From NCBI RefSeq assembly GCF_021401245.1, contig NZ_JACBFY010000002.1, positions 930,001 to 994,000 of the forward strand: a stretch of DNA of 64,000 nt. The letters are read 5' to 3'. The notes beneath the pieces are model-generated. The model saw only the letters and a list, made by a program, of their open reading frames with translations. It had not been told where the DNA came from and did no database searches. Below, in pieces: positions 32,672 through 42,159 of the stretch. Both the position numbers and the translations under genes were made by a program. Source of the DNA: Pseudacidovorax sp. NFM-22. Its GTDB lineage: Bacteria > Pseudomonadota > Gammaproteobacteria > Burkholderiales > Burkholderiaceae_C. Within the stretch, counting starts at the first letter, position 1. Each line of letters starts with the position of its first letter.

Positions 32672-33106
32672 TCAGGGCAGCCGGAACAGGCTCGTGACCA
32701 TCGCGTCCAGCACCTGGGCCTCGTGCTGGTTGAACAGCTGCCAGCGCCAGCGCAGGATGCCCAGGTGCGCCTTGGTGTCGGAGCGGCGCGCCTCGATCAC
32801 CTCGGCCCGCAGGCGCAGCTGGTCGCCAGGGCGCACCGGCTTCGACCAGCGGATCTGGTCGATGCCCGGCGAGGCGAAGGACTCGGAATCGTGCAGCGCC
32901 GCCTGCACCACCAGCCGCATGGCGATGGCGCAGGTGTGCCAGCCGCTGGCGATCAGTCCGCCGAACACGCCCTGGGCCGCCGCGTCGGGATCGGTGTGGA
33001 ACCACTGCGGATCCCACTGGCGAGCGAAGCCGAGCACCTCGTCCTCGGTAACGGCATGCGTGCCAGCCTCGATGATCTGGCCGGCGCGGAACTCGGCGAA
33101 CTTCAT
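32672..33106 (-). CDS. MaoC-family dehydratase-like protein
   Basis: A 144-residue hotdog-fold protein with the MaoC hydratase motif region FARQWDPQWFHTDPDAAAQGVFGGLIASGWHT, in which Asp and His match the R-hydratase catalytic pair, and the PVRPGDQLRLRAEVIEAR signature. It would hydrate an enoyl-CoA or act as an accessory in side-chain degradation. It is tail to tail with fahA (9-base gap), 16 bases after the cupin gene, and downstream of the box genes on the same strand. Confidence 0.82.
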   Translation of the reverse strand: MKFAEFRAGQIIEAGTHAVTEDEVLGFARQWDPQWFHTDPDAAAQGVFGGLIASGWHTCAIAMRLVVQAALHDSESFASPGIDQIRWSKPVRPGDQLRLRAEVIEARRSDTKAHLGILRWRWQLFNQHEAQVLDAMVTSLFRLP

Positions 33107-33122
33107 CCGGCGCGCGACCGCC

Positions 33123-33485
33123 TCAGCGGGACGCTTCCTCCAGCGGCGGCATGGTCTGCGCATGCAGACGGGCGGCCCAATAGGTCGCGCCGTCGGGGCC
33201 ATAGCGCTCTTCGTGCGGCTGATCGGGCGCCAGCACGAAGCGGTCGCCGCGATGCAGCACCCGGGTCTCGCCACCGACCGTGAGGGTCAGCTCGCCCTGC
33301 ACCATCAATGCCTCCACCGCGAAGGGATGGCCGTGGCTGGCGACCTGCGTGTCCGGCTCCCACATGCGCTCGGCCACCTCGTCGAAGCCGCGCTTGCGCG
33401 CCTGCGCCTCGTAGGCGGCAAAGCTGGGCAGCGCATCGGGGGCGATGGGGACGGGAAAGGTAACGCTGGCGGGGACGCTGGTCAT
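33123..33485 (-). CDS. Cupin-domain protein
   Basis: A 120-residue single cupin. Motif 1 is seen as HGHPFAVEALMVQGELTLTVGG and motif 2 as GDRFVLAPDQPHEERYG, giving a two-to-three His plus Glu metal site. Small cupins of this kind often regulate or finish small-molecule catabolism. It is spaced 16 bases ahead of the maoC-like gene; the pair looks like one transcript and would have followed boxA before the low-GC islet. Confidence 0.78.
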   Translation of the reverse strand: MTSVPASVTFPVPIAPDALPSFAAYEAQARKRGFDEVAERMWEPDTQVASHGHPFAVEALMVQGELTLTVGGETRVLHRGDRFVLAPDQPHEERYGPDGATYWAARLHAQTMPPLEEASR

Positions 33486-33630
33486 GGGAACTCCTGGGGC
33501 GGTGGGTCGTCGGTGACGAAGTGTCTCCTGATCGTGCCCTGTTGCCCATCCACGCCCTTCTATGCGCGCCATAGGTGGCCGGATCGGCATTTGAAGCAGC
33601 CCGGCGCGTTGGCTGCCTCGCCAGTGCGCT

Positions 33631-34038
33631 TCAAGGAAGGCGGGTACGCCAGCGGTCCAAAGCGCTGGGCGGCAACGAAATTTCGCCACCGCCGCCGAAT
33701 GTCTGATACCCCAATTTGTCGGATTTCCAATAGATGCGCGGTAAGGTGGGGTAGTCAAACATGCGCTCGGCCAGCAACATCTTCCCCTCTTTGTCATACA
33801 GGCGGAGCATCACGACGTCCCGCTTCAAGATGCACCATCGCGCGACATAGGGCAGTGAATCGGGCGACGGGCGCTCGTCCTCCCATTGGCATTCGTGAAC
33901 CCACCGAGCTCGCATACGTGCGTCGAGAACGTAGTCAATTGTCTGGATCAGCAGAATGCCGAGGAACAGCCAGGAGGCGGCACTCGCCAGCCTTCCTACC
34001 TTTGATTGGCGCAGCCTTCTGCTCAGCCCTAAGTTCAA
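33631..34038 (-). CDS. Small membrane protein, tandem paralogue 2 (putative immunity protein)
   Basis: A 135-residue protein with one N-terminal membrane segment (about residues 20-35, SAASWLFLGILLIQTI) and an outward C-terminal domain. It is a clear paralogue of the next gene, sharing YVLDARMRAR, WE-DRP, RWC-KR, RLYDKEGK, LLAERMFD, and the C-terminal LPPSALDRWRT-LP. No ATG exists before the membrane segment. A TTG at 34038 overlaps the stop of the upstream copy and aligns with that copy's start, so coupled translation is likely. It is unknown in function; position after a DUF6402 gene suggests immunity or modulation. GC is lower than in flanking genes. Confidence 0.6.
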   Translation of the reverse strand: MNLGLSRRLRQSKVGRLASAASWLFLGILLIQTIDYVLDARMRARWVHECQWEDERPSPDSLPYVARWCILKRDVVMLRLYDKEGKMLLAERMFDYPTLPRIYWKSDKLGYQTFGGGGEISLPPSALDRWRTRLP

Positions 34039-34418
34039 GGAAGATGCGTCCGCCAGCGGTCCAAAGCGCTGGGCGGCAGAGCGATAGCGCCCCAGTCGGC
34101 GAGTGTTCGATAGCCGACCTCTTTCGCCGTCCAGTAGATGATCGGCCAGTCGGGGGAATCGAACATGCGCTCGGCCAGCAATGTCTTTCCCTCTTTGTCG
34201 TACAGCCGGAACATGATCACCTCCCGCTTCACGGTGCACCAACGCACCATATAGGGAATAGTGTCTTGATAAGGGCGGTCCTCTTCCCAGCGGCACTCCG
34301 GCAGCATCCGGGCACGCATGCGAGCATCCAGGACATAGTCGATGCCATTGAACAAGATCACGCAGAGCCCGACCCAGAGCGCGAGCTTCATTCGCCTTGT
34401 CAGAACCATGCGCTTCAT
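34035..34418 (-). CDS. Small membrane protein, tandem paralogue 1 (putative immunity protein)
   Basis: A 127-residue protein: basic N-terminus (MKRMVLTRRMK), one hydrophobic segment (LALWVGLCVILFNGI), then a periplasm-side domain with YVLDARMRARMLPECRWEED, RWCTVKREVIMFRLYDKEGK, ERMFD and LPPSALDRWRT. Its ATG overlaps the stop of the DUF6402-like gene in an ATGA, a sign of stoichiometric coupling as seen in effector/immunity pairs. A single-pass protein facing the periplasm would fit protection from a periplasm-active partner. The family was not recognised by name. Confidence 0.65.
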   Translation of the reverse strand: MKRMVLTRRMKLALWVGLCVILFNGIDYVLDARMRARMLPECRWEEDRPYQDTIPYMVRWCTVKREVIMFRLYDKEGKTLLAERMFDSPDWPIIYWTAKEVGYRTLADWGAIALPPSALDRWRTHLP

Positions 34419-35611
34419 AAGCTGATCCTCAAAGGGCGGGGCAGCCTGACGCTGAGCGGCTTCGTGTAGATCAAGAAATCTCCACCGCGCCCATGTTTTT
34501 GGCGCCAGGCTCGGTAGTCCGCATTGGTGACGGGATAGAGCACTGCATCCTTGGCATGAGGATTGCCCTGAACGACGGGATACTTCAACCAGCCGCCTGC
34601 GACCTGATGAGCCGGGACCACGGCAACATGCTCGCTGTTCCAATGGCCAAGGTATTGCTCGTCCGAAAATTCGTAAGGGTCCCGGACATAGACAAAGACC
34701 TCATGGAGCACCGCTGAAGCCGGATAAAGCTGGAACGACGCGAACTTGACAGCGGCATACAGGTTGAACGAGCCAAGTGCGCCCGTCAGATCATCCGGTA
34801 CGCCGTCTGCGACAAGACTCCGATCAAGGAAGCTGGCGATGCGTTGGCCCCAAGTCGCATTCACCGAAGCAAACTGAAACTGGAATTTCTTGTGGTAGTC
34901 GAGGAAATCTGCAGCTTCATTCCAAGCGATCAGGAAGCCGCGATTGACGTACGGGCGCAACTTTGCGCGGAGCGTTGTGAGGGCCTTGGGCTGATAAACC
35001 GATAGCTCCACCAACTCCGTCAACATTCGTTTGGCGCGCGGAAAAGAGAGCACCCAGTCCATTGTGATGGTCGTCTCGTCCACCATGGCTTTCGCATAGC
35101 GGGTGCCATGCTGGTCCAGCTCGTCGCGCAAATCATCGGGCGTCCGCGAGTAGTTCTCATACCCCGCAAACCACCGCTCCTGCAACTTCGCCGCCATTGG
35201 CATGGCCAGCTTGCGCATGGCCTTGGGCACGTCCTGGATGTCGAAGGGTGGGACCGGCTTGGGCGCCGGTGCCGCGGGCGGTGGCGGCGCCGGGCGTGGA
35301 GGCGGCGGCGGGCTGCGCAGCCAGGCCTTGAAGGTGCCCACAGCCTCGGCGACGGCAATGGCGGATTCGAGCATCGCCACCGCCGGGTCCTTCTTGGCCG
35401 GCCTGCGTGGAGGTGGAGCAGGGGGTGCCGCCGGCCTCGCAGAGGTCTGCGCGCTGGGCGGCGGATGGAGAAGCTTGGGCGGCGCACGATCCAGGCGCAG
35501 GCACACGTCGTCCGACGTGCACACGTTGCCATCCTCGGGCTTCCAGGTTCTCCAGAAGTTGTTGGACTTGAGAAAGGTGACGCGCGCGTCACCGGCTCGG
35601 GCTTGGCCCAT
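34415..35611 (-). CDS. DUF6402-like protein, probable transferred effector-type protein
   Basis: A 398-residue protein without signal peptide. Layout: short N-terminal part (FLKSNNFWRTWKPEDGN), two Pro/Ala-rich linkers (about residues 43-75 and 100-125), then a C-terminal domain of about 270 residues. The latter resembles DUF6402, known to me from Burkholderiales accessory loci: GALGSFNLYAAVKF, VFVYVRDPYEFSDEQYLGHWN, YPVTNADYRAWRQKHGRGGDFLIY. A modular proline linker with a C-terminal unit is typical of secreted polymorphic proteins, but no enzymatic motif is visible. It follows boxA on the same strand and has lower GC than its neighbours. GGGAG precedes the ATG. Confidence 0.65.
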   Translation of the reverse strand: MGQARAGDARVTFLKSNNFWRTWKPEDGNVCTSDDVCLRLDRAPPKLLHPPPSAQTSARPAAPPAPPPRRPAKKDPAVAMLESAIAVAEAVGTFKAWLRSPPPPPRPAPPPPAAPAPKPVPPFDIQDVPKAMRKLAMPMAAKLQERWFAGYENYSRTPDDLRDELDQHGTRYAKAMVDETTITMDWVLSFPRAKRMLTELVELSVYQPKALTTLRAKLRPYVNRGFLIAWNEAADFLDYHKKFQFQFASVNATWGQRIASFLDRSLVADGVPDDLTGALGSFNLYAAVKFASFQLYPASAVLHEVFVYVRDPYEFSDEQYLGHWNSEHVAVVPAHQVAGGWLKYPVVQGNPHAKDAVLYPVTNADYRAWRQKHGRGGDFLIYTKPLSVRLPRPLRISL

Positions 35612-35725
35612 TCTTCGCTCCCTGTGTTCGATGCCGGCGGCATCGTAGGAAGCGGAAAGGCGGCAAGCGGCCCACAAGGAGCCGCCTCCGACAGAAAACG
35701 CGGGCGACCGTGACGCAGTTGCGCG

Positions 35726-37006
35726 TCAGTACGTCTCCAGGTGCAGCCGCCCTTCCTGCTTGAGCCGCGCGGCGATCTGTTCCCAGTCCAGGCCGGCCTC
35801 GTGGGCCACATCGCGCAGGGCCAGCACCACGCCTTCTTCCATGCTCTTGAGACCGCAGACGTAGAAATGGGCGGCCTCGTCGCGCAGCAGCAGCGCCAGG
35901 TCGGCAGCGCGGTCGCGCATCAGGTCCTGCACATACTTCTTCGGCTGGCCGGGCGTGCGGGAGAAAGCCAGGTTGATGTCGATGAAGTCCTTGGGCAGGC
36001 TGGTCAGCGGGCCGAAGTACGGCAGCTCCTGCTGGGTGCGGGCGCCGAAGAACAGCATCAGCTTGCCCCCCTCGAACTTGCCGCTCTTGCGCAGACGCCG
36101 CCGCCATTCGGTCATGGCCCGCATGGGCGCGCTGCCGGTGCCGGTGCAGATCATCACGATGTGCGACTTCGGATGGTTCGGCATCAGGAAGCTGCTGCCG
36201 AAGGGGCCGACCACCTGCACGGTGTCGCCCACCTTGAGGTCGCACAGGTAGTTGGAGCAGAGGCCCCACACGGCCTGGCCCTGGTGGTCCTGCGTGACGC
36301 GCTTCACCGTCAGCGACAGGTTGTTGTAGCCCGGTCGCTCGCCGTTGCGGGCGCTGGCCACCGAGTACTGGCGCGGCTGGTGCGCACGGCCCAGCGCATC
36401 GGTGCCCGGCGGCACGATGCCGATGGACTGGCCTTCCAGCACCGGGAAGGGCATGGCGCCGAAGTCCAGCACGATGTGGTGCGTCTCGCTGTCGAAGCCG
36501 GCCTCGGTGCAGTTGAAGTTGCCCGTCACCGTGGCGGTGATGGGGCTCCTGGGCGCATGCAGATTGGTGTACGGATGCGCGGCCGACCAGGGCGGGCGCG
36601 TGGCGCCGTAGCTGGCCGAGTGGAAGGGCGCGGTGCCGGGCTCGGCCACGGCGTCCGCGTTCGCCGGTGCAGCCGCGGGCGCGGCCTCGGCGGCATCGGC
36701 GGGCACGCCTTCGGCCGCCAGCTGCTCGGGCGTGAGTTCCGCCGGCAGCTCATCCCACAGCAGCTGTTCCTCGATCGGATAGGCCTTGGCCGCCGGCACG
36801 GTGCGCCAGTTGTCGATGGAGCCCGTCGGGCAGGGCGAGATGCAGGCCATGCAGCCGTTGCACACATCGGCCTTGACCACGTAGTTGCGGTCGTCGTGCG
36901 TGATCGCCCCGATGGGGCAGGTGGCCTCGCAGGTGTTGCAGCGGATGCAGATCTCGGGGTCGATCAGGTGCTGCTTGATGACCGCCACAGCTTCAGCCGT
37001 TTCCAT
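35726..37006 (-). CDS. boxA: Benzoyl-CoA 2,3-epoxidase, reductase subunit BoxA
   Basis: A 426-residue iron-sulfur flavoprotein that passes NADPH electrons to BoxB. The N-terminus holds two ferredoxin-type clusters: [12 protein letters not shown] and [13 protein letters not shown] Pro/Ala linker (about residues 105-130) leads to an FNR-like FAD/NADP domain with [40 protein letters not shown] and [12 protein letters not shown]. Length and order match known BoxA. It is separated from boxB by a 280-base spacer with tandem repeats and followed by a lower-GC islet rather than another box gene. Confidence 0.95.
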   Translation of the reverse strand: METAEAVAVIKQHLIDPEICIRCNTCEATCPIGAITHDDRNYVVKADVCNGCMACISPCPTGSIDNWRTVPAAKAYPIEEQLLWDELPAELTPEQLAAEGVPADAAEAAPAAAPANADAVAEPGTAPFHSASYGATRPPWSAAHPYTNLHAPRSPITATVTGNFNCTEAGFDSETHHIVLDFGAMPFPVLEGQSIGIVPPGTDALGRAHQPRQYSVASARNGERPGYNNLSLTVKRVTQDHQGQAVWGLCSNYLCDLKVGDTVQVVGPFGSSFLMPNHPKSHIVMICTGTGSAPMRAMTEWRRRLRKSGKFEGGKLMLFFGARTQQELPYFGPLTSLPKDFIDINLAFSRTPGQPKKYVQDLMRDRAADLALLLRDEAAHFYVCGLKSMEEGVVLALRDVAHEAGLDWEQIAARLKQEGRLHLETY

Positions 37007-37147
37007 CGCTTTTTCTTTCCTTCTCGGTCCGCCTGCGTCGCCACGACCTGGTGGCCTCTCGCGCAGGAAGGGCGGGCGTCACCGCCCGCTTTGACTGACT
37101 ATGCGTGCCTCAGCCCATCGCTCCGATCTCCGGTTGGTATTCCCAGA

Positions 37148-37207
37148 CCGTTCGGGATGAGCTTGTCGAAGCCTTGCGCGGCGTTTCGACAAGCTCAACG
37201 CGAACGG
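37148..37207. repeat. Inverted repeat of the TTCGACAAGCTCA family
   Basis: The left arm CCGTTCGGGATGAGCTTGTC (from 37148) is answered by the right arm GACAAGCTCAACGCGAACGG (ending 37207), separated by a short loop. It can form a long hairpin between boxB and boxA and may shape the ratio of the two messages. Confidence 0.75.
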
Positions 37208-37262
37208 ATCGTGGGTGTCCGAAACGGATCGTGGGTGTCCGAAACGGATCGTGGGTGTCCGA
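37203..37262. repeat. Three perfect 20-bp tandem repeats
   Basis: The unit AACGGATCGTGGGTGTCCGA occurs three times with a period of exactly 20 bases, starting at 37203, 37223 and 37243. The first copy overlaps the right arm of the inverted repeat. The spacer between boxB (stop at 37285) and boxA (start at 37006) contains the array. Copy number is likely to vary between strains. Confidence 0.9.
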
Positions 37263-37284
37263 AGCAGAGACAACAGCAGACGCC

Positions 37285-38712
37285 TTATGCGAAACGCACG
37301 TACTCGAAATCCACCGGCTGGCGGTTGATGCCCATGACCGGCGGCGCGATCCAGTTGGCGAACTTGCCGGGCTCGACCACGCGGCCCATGAGCGACGCCA
37401 CGAAGGCGCGGTCCTCGTCGGTGGGCAGCCAGTCCTTCTTCTTCGCTTCCCATTCGGTCTCGCTCACCACGCGGCCGTCCGGCGACATGCGGATGCCGGC
37501 CAGGGCGCCGATGGCGCGGTTGAAGGCCTTGTGCGGCACGGTGAGGCGGAAGGGGATGCCCGCCTTCTCGATCACCTTGTTCCAGCGGTTCACGCCGGCC
37601 ACCGAGTCCTTGATGAAGTCGTCGCGCAGCACTTCGTTGAGGGCGTTGAGCATCGGCACTTCCTTCTCCAGCAGCTGGCCGTCCTTGACCTCCAGGACCT
37701 TGTAGGTCTGGTTCTTGAGGACGTGGTCGTCGGTGCGCTTGCCCTCTTCATAGCGGCCCTTGAGGCCCGAGCTGTAGAAGGTGGCGGCGTTGCTGGACTG
37801 ATCGGCGCCGAACAGGTCGATGGTCACCGAGTAGTGGAAGTTCAGGTAGCGCTGGATGGTCTCCAGGTCGATGGCGCCGGCCTCGCGCACCTTCTTCGGG
37901 TCGTCGGTCTTGAGCTCGTTCATCACCTGGCAGGTGCGCTGGATGACGCGGCTCACGCCCGACTCGCCCACGAACATGTGGTGGGCCTCTTCGGTCAGCA
38001 TGAACTTGGTGGTGCGCGCCAGCGGATCGAAGGCGGACTCGGCCAGGGCCGACAGCTGGAACTTGCCGTCGCGGTCGGTGAAGTAGGTGAACATGAAGAA
38101 GGCCAGCCAGTCCGGCGTCTTCTCGTTGAATGCACCCAGGATGCGGGGGTTGTTCTCGTCGCCGCTCTGGCGCTCCAGCAGCGCCTCGGCCTCTTCGCGG
38201 CCATCGCGGCCGAAGTGCTTGTGCAGCAGGTAGACCATGGCCCACAGGTGGCGGCCCTCTTCCACGTTGACTTGGAAGAGGTTGCGCAGGTCGTACTGGC
38301 TGGGCGCCGTGAGGCCCAGGTGGCGCTGCTGTTCGACCGAGGCCGGCTCGGTGTCGCCCTGCGTGACGATGATGCGGCGCAGGTTGGCGCGGTGCTCGCC
38401 GGGCACGTCCTGCCAGGCCTTCTCGCCCTTGTGGTCGCCGAAGTGGATCTCGCGGCTGGCGTCGCCCGGGTTCAGGAAGATGCCCCAGCGGTAGTCGCGC
38501 ATCTTCACGTGGCCGAACTGGGCCCAGCCGTTGGGGTCCACGCTCACGGCCGTGCGCAGGTAGACGTCGAAGTTGGTCGAGCCCTCGGGGCCCACGTCGT
38601 CCCACCAGTTGATGAAGTTGGGCTGCCAGCCTTCGAGCGCGCGCTGCAGCGTGCGGTCCTCGGCCAGGTTGACGTTGTTGGGGATCTTCTCGCTGTAGTT
38701 GATGCTGCTCAT
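37285..38712 (-). CDS. boxB: Benzoyl-CoA 2,3-epoxidase, oxygenase subunit BoxB
   Basis: A 475-residue class I diiron oxygenase forming 2,3-epoxybenzoyl-CoA. Metal-binding stretches can be seen: NVEEGRHLWAMVYLLHKHFG (Glu and His), TEEAHHMFVGESG (Glu, His) and FHYSVTIDLFGAD. The N-terminus SINYSEKIPNNVNLAEDRTL and C-terminus APPVMGINRQPVDFEYVRFA are typical BoxB. The internal ATG at 38712 was chosen because the upstream frame extension (41 codons) is spacer with repeat DNA. It lies between boxC and boxA on the minus strand. Confidence 0.96.
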   Translation of the reverse strand: MSSINYSEKIPNNVNLAEDRTLQRALEGWQPNFINWWDDVGPEGSTNFDVYLRTAVSVDPNGWAQFGHVKMRDYRWGIFLNPGDASREIHFGDHKGEKAWQDVPGEHRANLRRIIVTQGDTEPASVEQQRHLGLTAPSQYDLRNLFQVNVEEGRHLWAMVYLLHKHFGRDGREEAEALLERQSGDENNPRILGAFNEKTPDWLAFFMFTYFTDRDGKFQLSALAESAFDPLARTTKFMLTEEAHHMFVGESGVSRVIQRTCQVMNELKTDDPKKVREAGAIDLETIQRYLNFHYSVTIDLFGADQSSNAATFYSSGLKGRYEEGKRTDDHVLKNQTYKVLEVKDGQLLEKEVPMLNALNEVLRDDFIKDSVAGVNRWNKVIEKAGIPFRLTVPHKAFNRAIGALAGIRMSPDGRVVSETEWEAKKKDWLPTDEDRAFVASLMGRVVEPGKFANWIAPPVMGINRQPVDFEYVRFA

Positions 38713-38786
38713 GTCTCGACCTCGTTGAGAGAAAGAAGGAAGTGGGAACGCCGTCTTCGCGGGAGATGCCGCGGAACCGGCTGTGT

Positions 38787-38875
38787 CCTGTCCTGAGCCC
38801 GTCGAAGGGCGGGCCGCAGGCGTCGGCCCCTGCAAGGGGGTGGGCGGCGCGGACGCAGTCCGCGGAGCCCGGGGG
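38787..38875. repeat. Repeat remnants in the boxC-boxB spacer
   Basis: CCTGTCCTGAGCCCGTCGAA (38787-38806) is a half copy of the GAGC-TGTCGAAG repeat. The adjoining GC-rich tract with AAGGGGGTGGG and CGCGGAGCCCGGGGG (38832-38875) resembles the repeat found at 30371. Together they fill most of the 163-base gap. Confidence 0.55.
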
Positions 38876-40564
<1,689 letters not shown>

Positions 40565-40590
40565 GGGTGTCTCCTGGGTGGGTCAACTGG

Positions 40591-40645
40591 AAGCAATTTG
40601 CATGTTGCTTCGTCGATGACATGCATCATCATGCATGTTTGTGCA
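40591..40645. promoter_or_regulatory. Candidate BoxR operator region upstream of boxC
   Basis: Three TGCA units sit at 40622-40625, 40632-40635 and 40642-40645, with exactly six bases between each (TGCA-N6-TGCA-N6-TGCA). Closer to boxC, 40591-40610 reads AAGCAATTTGCATGTTGCTT, whose AAGCAA/TTGCTT arms are inverted. The same TGCA-N6-TGC(A/T) and TTGCTT elements occur upstream of boxR and DUF4863. From memory, BoxR/BzdR proteins bind TGCA-based direct repeats. Confidence 0.6.
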
Positions 40646-40968
40646 TGCGTCAAGCTGGGGCATGGAAGGCGGGCGGGGTTTTTGGGCTGGGGGAATCCCC
40701 AAGAAAAGGAGGAGTGGCGTTCCGCCCAGCAGCGGGCCGGCTCATCCGTTCGGCCCGCACTCATCCTTTGCACGAGGCCCACCGGGGTGCCAAGCAACAC
40801 GTCGTGCCTCCACACGAATCCGAGCCCGCCGCGGCACCGCGCTGATTTCGCGGGCCCGCGCGAGTGCAAGCCGTTGTCATTGATGCGGTTTTTCGGCCGT
40901 CCATGGACGGTGCCACGGCGCCGGATTGCGAGTAGTCGCGAGCCGATGCGCTGCCGAGAATTTCGCGA
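40646..40968. other. Intergenic region between boxC operators and the serine hydrolase gene
   Basis: About 320 bases with no credible gene. It includes TTGGGCTGGGGGAATCCCCA (40682-40701), a GC stem followed by AAGAAAAGG. This could be a weak terminator or mRNA structure. The promoters of boxC (leftward) and of the serine hydrolase (rightward) must lie here or just beside it. Confidence 0.4.
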
Positions 40969-42159
40969 ATGAACACGACCCGCACCTCCCGGTTCCCCGG
41001 CCTTCACGCCGCCTTCGCCCTGCTGCGGCCGGCCGTTCGCGCCGGCTGGATCTGGATCGTGGCCTGTGCCGGCCTGCTCGCACCCCTGGCCGCGCTGGCG
41101 CAGGACGCGGCGACCTCTCCCCGGCTCTTCGGGGCCGAGGCCGCCGCCGTGGCGCGCGTCCTCGACCGCGCGGACCCGGCGGCCTTCAACATCCACAGCG
41201 TGCTGGTCATGCGCGAGGGGCAGCACCTGGCGGAGCGCTACTACGCCGGCAAGGACCAGACGATCTACAGCCTGTGGCGCTCGCACCGCGGGTTCGGCGC
41301 CGAGGACCTGCACGACATGCGCTCGCTCAGCAAGAGCGTGCTCGCGCTGGTCTACGGCATCCTGCTGGCGCGCGGCGAGGTGCCGGACCTGGACACGCCG
41401 GTGGCCTCGCTCTATCCACAGTGCGCCGACCAGCAGAGCGCATCGTCCACGCCGCTGCGCGTGCGCCACCTGCTGACCATGACCACGGGCCTGGACTGGG
41501 ACGAGCCCTCGCCCGTGCGCCGCCCCACGCGCGACGACCAGTCCGCCCTGCTGTGGACCGGCTCGGTGGCCGAGCACGTGCTCTGCCAGGCGCGCGTGGC
41601 CGAGCCGGGCACGCGCTTCGTCTACAGCGGCGGCGCCACCGCCGTGCTCGCCGACATCATGGCGCGCAGCACCGGCCGGACGCTGGAGGACCTGGTGGGC
41701 CGCGAGCTGTTCGATCCCCTGGGCATCAGCGGCTGGACCTGGACACACGACCTGCGCGGGCGGGCCCTGGCCTTCGCCGGGTTGCGTCTTCGTCCGCAGG
41801 ACCTGCTCAAGCTCGGCACGCTGGTGCTCGACCAGGGGCGCTGGCAGGGCCGGCAGGTGGTGCCGGCGGCCTGGGTCGAGGCGGCCACCAGTGCGCAGGT
41901 GATGGCGAGTGCGGATTACGGCTACGGCTTCCAGTGGTGGACCCGCACATGGCGCATCGGCGACACGCCGGTGCGCGTGGTCCAGGCCATCGGCAACGGC
42001 GGGCAACGGCTCTATGTGGTGCCGGCCCTGCGGCTGGTCGTGGCGATGACGGCCGGAAACTACGGCGAGCCCGGCATCCTGGCCGAGGAAGACGCGCTGT
42101 TCTGCGCCATGGCGGCCGCGCTGCGGCCCGACTCCGCCGGCACTGCGGCCAGCAGGTAG
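40969..42159 (+). CDS. Class C beta-lactamase-family serine hydrolase
   Basis: A 396-residue exported protein. A hydrophobic signal (WIWIVACAGLLAPLAALA then QDAA) precedes the penicillin-binding fold. The nucleophile motif is RSLSKSVLAL (S-x-x-K); YSGGATAVLADIMA supplies the Tyr motif in Y-S-G form, and QAIGNGGQRLYVVP resembles the KTG-equivalent region. Members are esterases, peptidases or lactamases. It stands inside the box locus, between boxC and boxR, where no such gene is known to be needed. Its 3' end overlaps the convergent TetR gene by 100 bases. Confidence 0.85.
   Translation: MNTTRTSRFPGLHAAFALLRPAVRAGWIWIVACAGLLAPLAALAQDAATSPRLFGAEAAAVARVLDRADPAAFNIHSVLVMREGQHLAERYYAGKDQTIYSLWRSHRGFGAEDLHDMRSLSKSVLALVYGILLARGEVPDLDTPVASLYPQCADQQSASSTPLRVRHLLTMTTGLDWDEPSPVRRPTRDDQSALLWTGSVAEHVLCQARVAEPGTRFVYSGGATAVLADIMARSTGRTLEDLVGRELFDPLGISGWTWTHDLRGRALAFAGLRLRPQDLLKLGTLVLDQGRWQGRQVVPAAWVEAATSAQVMASADYGYGFQWWTRTWRIGDTPVRVVQAIGNGGQRLYVVPALRLVVAMTAGNYGEPGILAEEDALFCAMAAALRPDSAGTAASR

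Noticed and set aside
33631-35611. A full type VI secretion locus around the DUF6402 gene
   Set aside because: No vgrG, hcp, tss, PAAR or adaptor gene was found nearby, so only a cassette is claimed.
37203-37262. Three 20-bp repeats as a possible CRISPR array
   Set aside because: The copies are directly adjacent with no spacers, and no cas gene is present.
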